DNA of 64,000 bases, taken from contig CAYUNM010000020.1 in NCBI GenBank assembly GCA_964446175.1, forward strand, positions 1 to 64,000, given 5' to 3'. The translations under genes were made by a program, and so were the position numbers. Below, one piece after another: positions 56,046-64,000 of this stretch (position 1 is the stretch's first letter; each line of letters opens with the position of its first letter). The DNA comes from JABFXX01 sp964446175. Its GTDB lineage: Bacteria > Myxococcota_A > Polyangia > Haliangiales > Haliangiaceae. The notes under the pieces are model-generated. The model searched no databases and was not told where the DNA came from. It saw nothing but the letters and a program-made list of their open reading frames with translations.

Positions 56046-57055
56046 AGACGGCCGCGCTGCTCCTGCTCGCCGCGTGCTCCGCTCCGGCGACGCTGCCCGA
56101 GCTGGTGACCGCCGATTCGCGCGCCGACTCCGGCGACGTCGATGGCGCGGTCGCCGCGTATCGAGCGGCGCAGCAGAAGTGCGGGCGGCTGCGCCCGCAG
56201 CGCCGCGCGACGAGCGCGTGCAGCGATGCCCTGCTCGGCGAGGGCGAGGTGCTCGAGCGCCACGATCGCAAGCCCGAGGCGATCGCCGTGTACCAGGCCG
56301 TGCCGACGAAGACCGACGACCCGATGACGGCCTCGACCGCCACGTATCGCGCGGGCACGCTGCTGCTCGCGGCCGGCAAGACCGTCGAGGCGTGGACCGC
56401 GCTGTGGAAGTGCGTGACCGACTGGCCCGACGAGCCGATCGCGGCCGACGCGCTGCGCACGCTCGTCGACGACGGCCGCGGCCGCGACGCACGCGCCCTC
56501 GCCGACCAGATCGGCAAGCTCGTCACGCCGCTCGCCGAGACGCAGATCGCCGACAACCTCGTGTGGGCGCTCGCCGACCTCGACGAGCACGAGCTGTCAA
56601 ACCTGCCCGCCGCGCGCTCGCTCTACGACCGCATCCCCGCGGACTACCCGTCGAGCGGCCTGCGCGACGACGCGCGCTGGAAGGCGGCGAACCTGTCCCG
56701 CCAGCTCGGCGATCCGAAGGGCGCGGTCGAGCGGCTGCGTGCGCTCGAGGCGACGCGCGAGGTCAGCTTCGGCGCCGGCAGCTACTTCTCGATCTGGCTC
56801 GACGACGCTCAGCTGCTGCTCGGCCAGATCTTGCGCGACGACCTCCACGACCTGCCGGCCGCCGCGACCGCGTTTCGCAAGCTGCCCGAGCTGTATCCGG
56901 CGTCGATCCTGCGCGACGACGCGCTCTACGATCTCGCGGTCACGCTCGCCCAGGAGCACGACAACGCCGGCGCGTGCCGCGCGATGACGGATCTCAAGAA
57001 GCTCGAGCCCGACTCGAAGTACCTCGCGAAGGACAACCCGTGTCGGCCGCAATAA
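56042..57055 (+). CDS. TPR-like lipoprotein
   Basis: 337 residues with lipoprotein signal VKTAALLLLAACSAP (lipobox LAAC). Helical repeats of TPR type follow (DVDGAVAAYRAAQQKCGRLR, RKPEAIAVYQAVPTKT, LPAARSLYDRIPADYPSSG, LPAAATAFRKLPELYPASI). The GTG start overlaps the ltaE stop, and the 3' end overlaps the first ABC ATPase gene by 16 bp, so it may be an envelope partner of the lipid transporter (inference). Confidence 0.8.
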
Positions 57056-57797
57056 GGCTGCGCGAGGTTCGCAAGCGCTACGGGCACCACGAGGTGCTCG
57101 CCGGCGTGTCGCTCGACGTCCCGCGCGGTGGGCGGCTCGGGCTGATCGGGCCGGCCGCATCGGGCAAGAGCGTGATCTGCAAGCTCGTGTGCGGGCTCGA
57201 GCAGCCGGATCGCGGCGAGATCGAGGCGCTCGGCGAGAGCGTCGTCGGCAAGCGCGAGGTGCAGCTCGGCGGGTTGCGCCAGCGCATCGGCATGCTGTTC
57301 CAGAACTACGCGCTGTTCGACTTCCTGACCGTCGAGGAGAACGTCGCGTTCCCGCTCGTCCAGCGCGGCGGCATGGCGCAGGAGGCGATCGCGGAGCGCG
57401 TCGCGACGCGCCTGCGCGCGGTCGGGCTCGCCGGCAGCGAGCACAAGCTGACCGGCGAGCTATCAGGTGGCATGAAGAAGCGCGTCGGCATCGCGCGCGC
57501 GACGGTCGCCGATGCCGAGCTCGTGATCTACGACGAGCCGACGGCCGGCCTCGACCCGGTGACGACGCAGAAGATCTACGACCTGCTCGCCGCGGATCAA
57601 CAGCGCACGGGCGCGACCGTGCTCGCGGTATCGTCGGATGTCGTGGCGCTGGCACAGTTCGTCGACGAGATCGCGTTCCTCTACCACGGCCACATCGTGT
57701 ATCGCGGCCCCGCCGCCACCATCGCCGATGCGCCCGACCCGCTCGTGCGTCAGTTCGTGCGCGGCGAGCTCGAAGGGCCGCTCGAGGAGCGCCGCGC

Positions 57798-57801
<4 letters not shown>
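57040..57801 (+). CDS. mlaF: ABC transporter ATPase, MlaF-type (1)
   Basis: 253 residues. Walker A GPAASGKS, FQNYALFDFLTVEENVAFPL, signature LSGGMKKRVGIARA (Gly143), Walker B VIYDEPTAGLDP. The RIGMLFQNYALFDFLT pattern is typical of MlaF/Mkl ATPases for glycerophospholipid transport. GTG start inside the preceding gene; its stop overlaps the first permease (GTGA). Confidence 0.92.
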
Positions 57802-58564
<763 letters not shown>

Positions 58565-58568
<4 letters not shown>

Positions 58569-59368
58569 TCAAGCGAACCATCACGCGCATCGGAGGTGGG
58601 CTCGTCGACGCGAGCCGCGCCGCGATCGAGCTGTGGCTCGTCTACGTCGGCACGGTGGCCGGCATCATCCGCGGCCGGCGCGGTGGGCGCCCGCCCGGCG
58701 AGATCGTTCGCCAGATGTACTCGGTCGGCAACCGCTCGCTGCTGTTCATCGTCGTCACACTCGGCTTCATCGGCATGGTGATGACGTACGAGGCATGCCT
58801 GCAGCTGCAGCGCGTCGGCATCGCGGACTATTCGCAGGTCGGCTCGCAGTACATCAAGCTGATCGTCACCGACTTCGGCGCCACGCTGACCGGCCTGATG
58901 CTCGCGACGCGCGTCGGCGCCGGCATCGCCGCCGAAATCGGCTCGATGAAGGTCACCGAGCAGGTCGACGCGCTCCGCATGAGCGGCGTGCTGCCGATCG
59001 ACTACCTGATCGTCCCGCGCTTCATCGCGAGCATCGTGATGACGATCATGCTGACGACGATCGGCGGCACCGTCATGTACGCCGCCGGCGGCCTGACCGC
59101 GCAGTACTCGTTCGGCGTCAACCCGAGCCTGTTCTACGATCTCCACCTGCTCCGCCCGCGCCACCTGCTGCTGTTCCTGATCAAGGCGACGGCCTACGGT
59201 GCCGCGATTCCCGTCGTCGCCGGCTTCTGCGGCCTGCGCGCGCGGGGCTCGTCGGAGGGCGTCGGGTGGGCGACCACGGCCGCCGTGATCGGCAGCTCGT
59301 TCGCCGTGATCGTCCTCGACTTCGTGATCTCGGCTGCCGCGCTCTTCATCTGGGGCGGTGACCTCTGA
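58565..59368 (+). CDS. mlaE: MlaE-type lipid ABC permease (2)
   Basis: 267 residues. Same family: MYSVGNRSLLFIVVTLGFIG, LMLATRVGAGIAAEIGSMKV, TEQVDALRMSGVLPIDYLIV, and GLRARGSSEGVGWATTAAV. It differs clearly from permease 1, so the pair may form a heterodimer or two separate transporters. Coupled to permease 1 by ATGA. Confidence 0.93.
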
Positions 59369-60126
59369 CCGCGTACATCGAGTTCAAGGGCGTCAAGAAG
59401 GCGTTCGGCGCCAAGCCCGTGCTCAAGGGGATGGACCTCGCGGTGAACAAGGGCGAGGTGATGTTCATCATCGGCACGTCGGGTGTCGGCAAGTCCGTCA
59501 CGATCAAGCACCTCGTCGGCCTGCTGCGCATCGACGAGGGCGAGATCTGGTTCGACGGCCAGCGCGTCGACACCCTCACCGAGCGCCAGTTCGAGCCGCT
59601 GCGCCGCCGCATCGGCATGGTCTTCCAGTCCTCCACGCTGTTCGACTCGATGACGCTCGCCGAGAACGTCGCCCTGCCCCTGCGCAAGCACGGCAACCTG
59701 CGCCACGCCGACGCGCTCGTCGAGGCCCGCAAGCGCCTCGCGCAGGTCTACATGGACGCGTACGCCGACCGCTACCCGGCCGAGCTCTCCGACGGCATGC
59801 GCAAGCGCGCCGCGATCGCGCGCACGCTCGCCGTGTCGCCCGAGGTCGTCCTGTTCGACGAGCCGACGACCGGCCTCGATCCGGTCAGCGCGCGCCGCAT
59901 CGATCGCCTGATCCGCGAGCTCGCGCAGAACCTCGGCGTCACCGCGATCGTCGTCTCGCACGACCCGCCGTCGATCTTCGGCATCGCCGACCGCGTCGCG
60001 TTCCTCTATCAGGGCGTCGTCCACGCCGTCGCGACGCCCGAAGCGCTGCGCGCGTCGCCCGACCCGATCGTCCAGCAGTTCATCACCGGCCAGTCCTCCG
60101 GCCCGATGGAGACGCCCGGCTTCTGA
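59365..60126 (+). CDS. mlaF: ABC transporter ATPase, MlaF-type (2), apparent CTG start, altered signature
   Basis: 253 residues if started at CTG 59365. Homology begins at TAYIEFKGVKKAFGAKPVLK, well before the first GTG (59419). An in-frame stop at 59359-59361 leaves only CTG (or a rarer ATC) as start. The CTG overlaps the permease stop (CTGA), like the other couplings here. Walker A GTSGVGKS and Walker B VLFDEPTTGLDP are intact, but the signature is LSDGMRKRAAIART, with Asp143 where ATPase 1 has Gly143. Confidence 0.88.
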   Translation: MTAYIEFKGVKKAFGAKPVLKGMDLAVNKGEVMFIIGTSGVGKSVTIKHLVGLLRIDEGEIWFDGQRVDTLTERQFEPLRRRIGMVFQSSTLFDSMTLAENVALPLRKHGNLRHADALVEARKRLAQVYMDAYADRYPAELSDGMRKRAAIARTLAVSPEVVLFDEPTTGLDPVSARRIDRLIRELAQNLGVTAIVVSHDPPSIFGIADRVAFLYQGVVHAVATPEALRASPDPIVQQFITGQSSGPMETPGF

Positions 60127-61152
60127 TCACTGCGGGCGATCGATCAGCTTCCACGGCTGGCGCTTCATGATCTTGCCGAGCTCCTTCGCCTCCTCGGGAA
60201 ACTCCGGGTCGTGCATCAGCTTGAGCAGCGAGCCTTCGCCGCGCGCGATGCTCTGCTGGAGCGCGTCGACCTGGGCGAGCAGCGGATCGAGCTTGTCGAG
60301 CGCGGCCTTGACGCGGTCGACGGCGAGCTCGACCTTCGCGATCGCCTCCTCTCCGTGCGTGCCGAGGCGCGCCTTGACGGCGGCGAGCGAATCGCCGAGC
60401 GCGTCGGCCTTCGTGCGCAGCGCGGCGACCATCGCGCGGGCCTGGGTCACGGTCGCGCGCGTGTGATCGATCAGCGCGCCGATGCGATCGAGGCCGGGGC
60501 GGCCGCCGAGCGCGTCGTACGTGCGAGTCGCCTCGGCGATCAGCGCGTCGACATCGCTGCGCAGCGCGACCTGCGGCGCGACCTCGGCGAGCGTCTGCTG
60601 CAGCGCGGTCAGCTGCGCGCGCAGCTCGGCGACCTCGGGGTGCAGCTCGTCGAGGAAGCCGCCGAGCGTCGTCAGGTTGTCCCACGTGCGCTGGAACACG
60701 CGATCGAGCGACGGCGGATCGCTGCCGCGCAGCTGGTCGCGCTCGCGCAGCGCGATGCGCGGGGCGTCGTCCGCCGGCGGACCGAGCTCGAGGTAGCGCG
60801 CCGACAGCGGCCCCTTCGACGCGACGAACACGTCGCCGTGCACGAGCTCCGCGGCCTCGTCGGCGTCGATCGCGACGCGCACCTCGACGCCCTCATCGCC
60901 GTGCAGCGGCGTGTCGGCACCCTGCGGCGACAGCACGATCGCCTCGATCTTGCCGAGCTCGCGGCCCGCGACGACGAACGGCGCGCCCTCGACCAGCCCA
61001 CCCGTCGAGTGGAAGTAGACCCGGATGCGCGTGTGGCGCCCCCACTCGATGCGGTCGTACACGAACACGAAGAACGCGATCGCGAGCGCGATCACGACGA
61101 GCCCGATCGTGCCGACACGCCGCGCGAGCCGCTGGTCTTGCGCGAGGAGCAT
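60127..61152 (-). CDS. mlaD: MlaD/MCE-family substrate-binding protein (1)
   Basis: 341 residues. One N-terminal TM anchor (TIGLVVIALAIAFFVFVYD), then an MCE domain (RIRVYFHSTGGLVEGAPFVV, AGRELGKIEAIVLS), then a long coiled coil (~150-320) and a basic tail LGKIMKRQPWKLIDRPQ. MCE proteins form hexameric rings that pass lipids. Encoded opposite to the ATPases and permeases; its stop is adjacent to the stop of ATPase 2. Confidence 0.9.
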   Translation of the reverse strand: MLLAQDQRLARRVGTIGLVVIALAIAFFVFVYDRIEWGRHTRIRVYFHSTGGLVEGAPFVVAGRELGKIEAIVLSPQGADTPLHGDEGVEVRVAIDADEAAELVHGDVFVASKGPLSARYLELGPPADDAPRIALRERDQLRGSDPPSLDRVFQRTWDNLTTLGGFLDELHPEVAELRAQLTALQQTLAEVAPQVALRSDVDALIAEATRTYDALGGRPGLDRIGALIDHTRATVTQARAMVAALRTKADALGDSLAAVKARLGTHGEEAIAKVELAVDRVKAALDKLDPLLAQVDALQQSIARGEGSLLKLMHDPEFPEEAKELGKIMKRQPWKLIDRPQ

Positions 61153-62187
61153 CTACTCCTTCCAGAAGAACTTCCACGGATTGCGCTTGAGGTCGCGGAT
61201 CAGCTCGCGGAGGTCGCTGTAGAGCTCGTCGCGCGCGAGCAGCGCACCCGCCGTGCCCTTGCCGGCGCGCAGGTCGGTCACCATGCCATTGACGTTGTCG
61301 ATGAGGCCACCCGCCTTGCCGGCCGCGCTCGCGGCCTTGTCGGCGGCGTCGAGCGCCTTGTCGACGCGCTGCTCGGTGATGAGGCCGGTGACGCGCGTCG
61401 CGTCGGTCATCAGGGCCTGCGCCGACGGCGTCAGCGTGGTCATCGTCGCCTGCGCGCTCTTGAGCGTCGCGTCCGCGTCGCCGACGAGCGCCGCGACCGG
61501 GCGGCCGTCGCCCAGCCCGGCGTTGACCTTGGTCAGCGTGACCTTCGCTTCCTTCGCGAGGTCGGCGCCGTTGCCGATCAGCTCGCCGAGCTTGGCGCGG
61601 TTGTCGACGAGCAGCTGGTTCGCCTCCGCGACCGCGTTCGCGCTGTTCGACAACAGGTGCTTGATCGCGTCCTTGTCGTCGCGCAGCACGCTCGCCACGC
61701 CGTCGAGGACTTCGTAGAGCCGCGCGACCACGAGGTCCGTGCGCGGCGGATCGTGGACGGCGGGCGCGCCGTGGATGATCGTGTTCGCCGCGATCGGCGG
61801 ATGGTCCCAGTCGTGGCCGGGCACGATCTCCAGGTACTGCTCGCCGAGCACCCCGGCCGTGTTGATGAAGAACTCGGCGTCGCCGCGGATCGCGTCGTGG
61901 ACGCGCGACTCGACCCACGCCGTCACGCGCACCTGCACGCGCTTGCCGCCGACCTTCGGATCGGGATTACCGCCGAGGAACTCGACCTCGCTGATCTTGC
62001 CGACCTTGATGCCGCTGACCTTGACCGGCGCGCCTTCCTGCAGGCTGCCGATGTAGTCGAAGTCGACCTGGATCGAGAATCCCGAGCGCAGCGAGAAGTT
62101 GCCGAGCACGAAGATGAACCCGATCAGGATCGCGCTCGAGACGAGGATCAGCAGCCCGACCTTGTACTCGAGGCCCCGTTCGCGCAT
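61153..62187 (-). CDS. mlaD: MlaD/MCE-family substrate-binding protein (2)
   Basis: 344 residues. TM anchor (VGLLILVSSAILIGFIFVLG), MCE domain (FSIQVDFDYIGSLQEGAPVK, VSGIKVGKISEVEFLG, EYLEIVPG-type loop), helical tail (~160-325) and terminal LIRDLKRNPWKFFWKE. Its stop directly abuts the start of MlaD 1, so the two are co-translated. The KRxPWK ends of the two proteins correspond. Confidence 0.92.
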   Translation of the reverse strand: MRERGLEYKVGLLILVSSAILIGFIFVLGNFSLRSGFSIQVDFDYIGSLQEGAPVKVSGIKVGKISEVEFLGGNPDPKVGGKRVQVRVTAWVESRVHDAIRGDAEFFINTAGVLGEQYLEIVPGHDWDHPPIAANTIIHGAPAVHDPPRTDLVVARLYEVLDGVASVLRDDKDAIKHLLSNSANAVAEANQLLVDNRAKLGELIGNGADLAKEAKVTLTKVNAGLGDGRPVAALVGDADATLKSAQATMTTLTPSAQALMTDATRVTGLITEQRVDKALDAADKAASAAGKAGGLIDNVNGMVTDLRAGKGTAGALLARDELYSDLRELIRDLKRNPWKFFWKE

Positions 62188-62205
62188 GCCGCGAGCATAA
62201 CGCGT

Positions 62206-62460
62206 TCAGTCGGGCGGGGCGTCAGCTGGCGCGTCGGGCGGTGCATCGATCGGCCTGGCATCGACCGCGCGCGGCCCATCGACCATCGGCGGCGGCGCGT
62301 CGAGGCTGCCCTTGTCGGCGCACACGGCGGGCTTGAGCGCGAGGTCGCACAGAAGGCCGCTCGCGCACTCGCTCGAGGCCGAGCACGACTCGCCGGCCCG
62401 CTTGAGGGACGTGCTGCTGCAAGCACCGAGCAGCGCGCAGCAGAGAAGCAGCCCACGCAT
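62206..62460 (-). CDS. Small Cys-rich lipoprotein
   Basis: 84 residues. Lipoprotein signal MRGLLLCCALLGACSS (lipobox LGAC), a four-cysteine motif (GESCSASSECASGLLCDL...VCADKG) of the kind often seen in myxobacterial surface proteins, and a Pro/Ala/Asp tail (DAPPDAPADAPPD). Function unknown. It lies between MlaD 2 and the terminator of the last gene. Confidence 0.65.
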   Translation of the reverse strand: MRGLLLCCALLGACSSTSLKRAGESCSASSECASGLLCDLALKPAVCADKGSLDAPPPMVDGPRAVDARPIDAPPDAPADAPPD

Positions 62461-62546
62461 GCGTCGAGTATAACCGCGACGGTCCCGAAAAATGCCGCCG
62501 TGTGAAGCATGGCGCTCCATGCGGGACCTAGTCCCGCGAAGCGGGG

Positions 62547-62583
62547 AAAAATGAAAACGGCCCGCCGAGTGATCGACGGGCCG
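62547..62583 (-). terminator. Intrinsic terminator of the Q/P/G-rich membrane protein gene
   Basis: CGGCCCG (62558-62564) and CGGGCCG (62577-62583) form a 7-bp stem with a 12-nt loop; on the minus strand the stem is followed by TTTTCATTTTT. It lies 23 bp beyond the stop at 62606. Confidence 0.85.
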
Positions 62584-62605
62584 CTTCATCAACGAGAGCG
62601 CTGAC

Positions 62606-64000
62606 TTACTGCCAGCCGCCCTGCTGCGGATAGCCACCACCCGCGGGCGGGTAGCCACCACCGGCGGGCGGATAGCCGCCACCGCCCGGAGGATAGCCGC
62701 CGCCACCGGGCGGATAGCCACCACCCGACGGAGGCGGAGCGCCGCCACCGGGCTTCTTCATGAACATCGTCTTCGCCTCTTCGTACGCGGCCGGCGACGC
62801 CATCATCAGCACGCCGAAGAACGCGACGATGCGGAGCAGCACGTGCGCCATGATCAGGATCGCGCCCACGCCCGCGTGGAAGTGGACGAGCATGATGAGG
62901 CCCATCAGCACGACCTGAGCCGGGAGCCACGCGATCAGCACCGCGCAGATCAGCGGGCCGAACGCATCGACCGACTGCAGCGCCGGCGGCAGCTTCTGCG
63001 GCGGCACGACGAACAGGATGCACGCGATGCCGAGCAGCGTGATGATGAAGTCGAGCAGGACGTAGATGATCGCGAGCGCCGGTGCACCGCTGAAGTGCAG
63101 GTAGTCGAACATGTGGAAGAAGCCGGGCACCATGCAGCCCGCACCGACGGCGATGATGATGCGCGCGATCTGATCGGTCGGGTTCGCGATACGCGCGAGC
63201 AGACCGAACACGAGCACGGCGTAGCCGAGCGTGTGCAGCGTGTCGTGCGCGCCGAAGCCGCCGGGACCGCCGCCGCCGAGGCCACCGAGCATGAACACGC
63301 CGGCGAACGACACGCCGAACGGGATCCACTGCAGCACCGCTGGCGGAACCTTCTGGCGGATGTCAGGCGGCGCCGCGGCGACGAGCAGGTACGCACCGCC
63401 CGCGATCAGCGGCCACACGAGGAAGTCCCACTTGGGGACGCCACTCGAGAACGGGAAGATCAGCTTCGGCTGCGTGAAGATCGGCACGACGATCGACGCG
63501 ACGAGCGCGACGCCGGCGAGGAACAGGATCTTGCGCTGGATCGCCGGATCGCGAAGCTTGCTGACCGGGAAGCCGAACAGCGTGCCCGGCGCCGACTGCG
63601 GGAGCTTGCGCGCCATGTCGTCGAGCGGGCCCGGGAGATCTTGCTGCGGCGGCGCGAACGGGTTCTGCGCCTGCGGATAGCCCGGCTGCTGGCCGAAGCC
63701 CTGCGGCTGCTGCGGCTGACCGAAGCCCGACTGGTTCGCACCGAAGCCCTGCTGCGGCGGCTGACCGTACGGCTGCTGCGGAGGCTGGCCATACGGCTGC
63801 GGCGGCTGGCCGAAGCCACCCGGCTGCTGAGGCGGCGGATAGCCCGGCGGCTGGCCGAAGCCCTGCGGCTGCGGCGGCTGACCGTACGGCTGCGGCGGCT
63901 GGCCGAAGCCGCCCGGCTGCTGCGGCGGCTGACCGTACGGCTGCGGCGGCTGGCCGAAGCCACCCGGCTGCTGCGGCGGCTGACCGAAACCGCCCGGCTG
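62606..64000 (-). CDS. Multi-TM protein with Gln/Pro/Gly-rich N-terminus, 5' end outside window
   Basis: The frame is open to the right edge; 464 residues are visible. The first ~125 are low complexity with repeated QPGGFGQPPQPYG and QQPQGFGQQPGYP units. From MARKLPQSAPGTLFGFPVSK on there are seven or more TM helices (ILFLAGVALVASIVVPIF, YAVLVFGLLARIA, LAIIYVLLDFIITLLGIACI, VVLMGLIMLVHFHAGVGA). The C-terminus has five GGGYPP-type repeats. An internal ATG at 63616 exists, but the upstream sequence clearly continues in frame. Family unknown; an integral membrane protein with disordered ends. Confidence 0.75.
   Translation of the reverse strand, partial: QPGGFGQPPQQPGGFGQPPQPYGQPPQQPGGFGQPPQPYGQPPQPQGFGQPPGYPPPQQPGGFGQPPQPYGQPPQQPYGQPPQQGFGANQSGFGQPQQPQGFGQQPGYPQAQNPFAPPQQDLPGPLDDMARKLPQSAPGTLFGFPVSKLRDPAIQRKILFLAGVALVASIVVPIFTQPKLIFPFSSGVPKWDFLVWPLIAGGAYLLVAAAPPDIRQKVPPAVLQWIPFGVSFAGVFMLGGLGGGGPGGFGAHDTLHTLGYAVLVFGLLARIANPTDQIARIIIAVGAGCMVPGFFHMFDYLHFSGAPALAIIYVLLDFIITLLGIACILFVVPPQKLPPALQSVDAFGPLICAVLIAWLPAQVVLMGLIMLVHFHAGVGAILIMAHVLLRIVAFFGVLMMASPAAYEEAKTMFMKKPGGGAPPPSGGGYPPGGGGYPPGGGGYPPAGGGYPPAGGGYPQQGGWQ

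Noticed and set aside
63460..63963. Minus-strand Ser/Arg-rich repeat frame near the right edge
   Set aside because: Frame-shifted reading of the Q/P/G-rich repeats of the true gene.

Overview
The window is about 70% G+C, densely coded, and looks like a chromosome segment of a myxobacterium-like deltaproteobacterium (Myxococcota, probably Polyangia or a Kofleriaceae/Haliangium relative). This is inferred from Hanks-type kinases with periplasmic tails, many lipoproteins, a secreted beta-helix protein ending in a MYXO-CTERM-like tail, TPR/PEGA-type proteins, and GTG starts with ATGA/GTGA stop-start overlaps. No database search was possible; all family names come from motifs read in the translations.

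Layout. 1-2949: an electron-transfer operon (multihaem cytochrome c cut by the window edge, an outer-membrane cytochrome-porin resembling the Cyc2 architecture, and a cupredoxin), then tRNA-Cys and a hairpin terminator. 3107-9856: a lipoprotein, three very small proteins, a TopB-like topoisomerase, a WYL regulator and a DUF72 protein. 9922-12805: an ECF sigma factor, a membrane regulator and an exported caspase-like protease with a beta-barrel-like tail, all translationally coupled. 12811-22233: a lysozyme-like lipoprotein, an M14 peptidase, a coupled operon of Ig-repeat lipoprotein, Ser/Thr kinase and TPR protein, a small secreted protein and an HNH nuclease with a RuvA-C-like tail. 22171-23270 is a repeat-rich stretch with no convincing gene. 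23271-30863: secreted trypsin-like protease, kinase and aldo/keto reductase on the minus strand, an octahaem cytochrome on the plus strand, and a WxxGxW/IPT protein coupled to a lipoprotein.

30995-44720 is a carbon-metabolism island: a polyphosphate-glucokinase-like ROK kinase, an alcohol dehydrogenase, a Gre-like factor, a transaldolase with two EF-hands, class III fructose bisphosphatase, and the plus-strand run pgi-tkt-gnd-pgl-glk-zwf. Together these would phosphorylate glucose and run the oxidative and non-oxidative pentose phosphate pathway with recycling through Fbp and Pgi. 44726-52611 holds envelope proteins: a pepsin-like lipoprotein, a beta-helix protein, an FG-GAP propeller lipoprotein and a pair of paralogous coiled-coil/TM proteins.

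52694-62187 is a long plus-strand operon (PHP phosphatase, LPG-synthase-like membrane protein, threonine aldolase, TPR lipoprotein, then ATPase-permease-permease-ATPase of the Mla/Mce lipid transporter class) meeting two MlaD-type proteins encoded on the opposite strand. The window ends in a Gln/Pro/Gly-rich multi-TM protein cut by the right edge.

Best leads for undescribed biology: the sigma/regulator/exported-caspase operon; a 16-residue Cys-containing C-terminal tail shared by two otherwise unrelated extracytoplasmic proteins; the doubled Mla system, in which one ATPase has an altered signature motif and apparently a CTG start; the EF-hand transaldolase; and the HNH gene with its repeat-rich flank.
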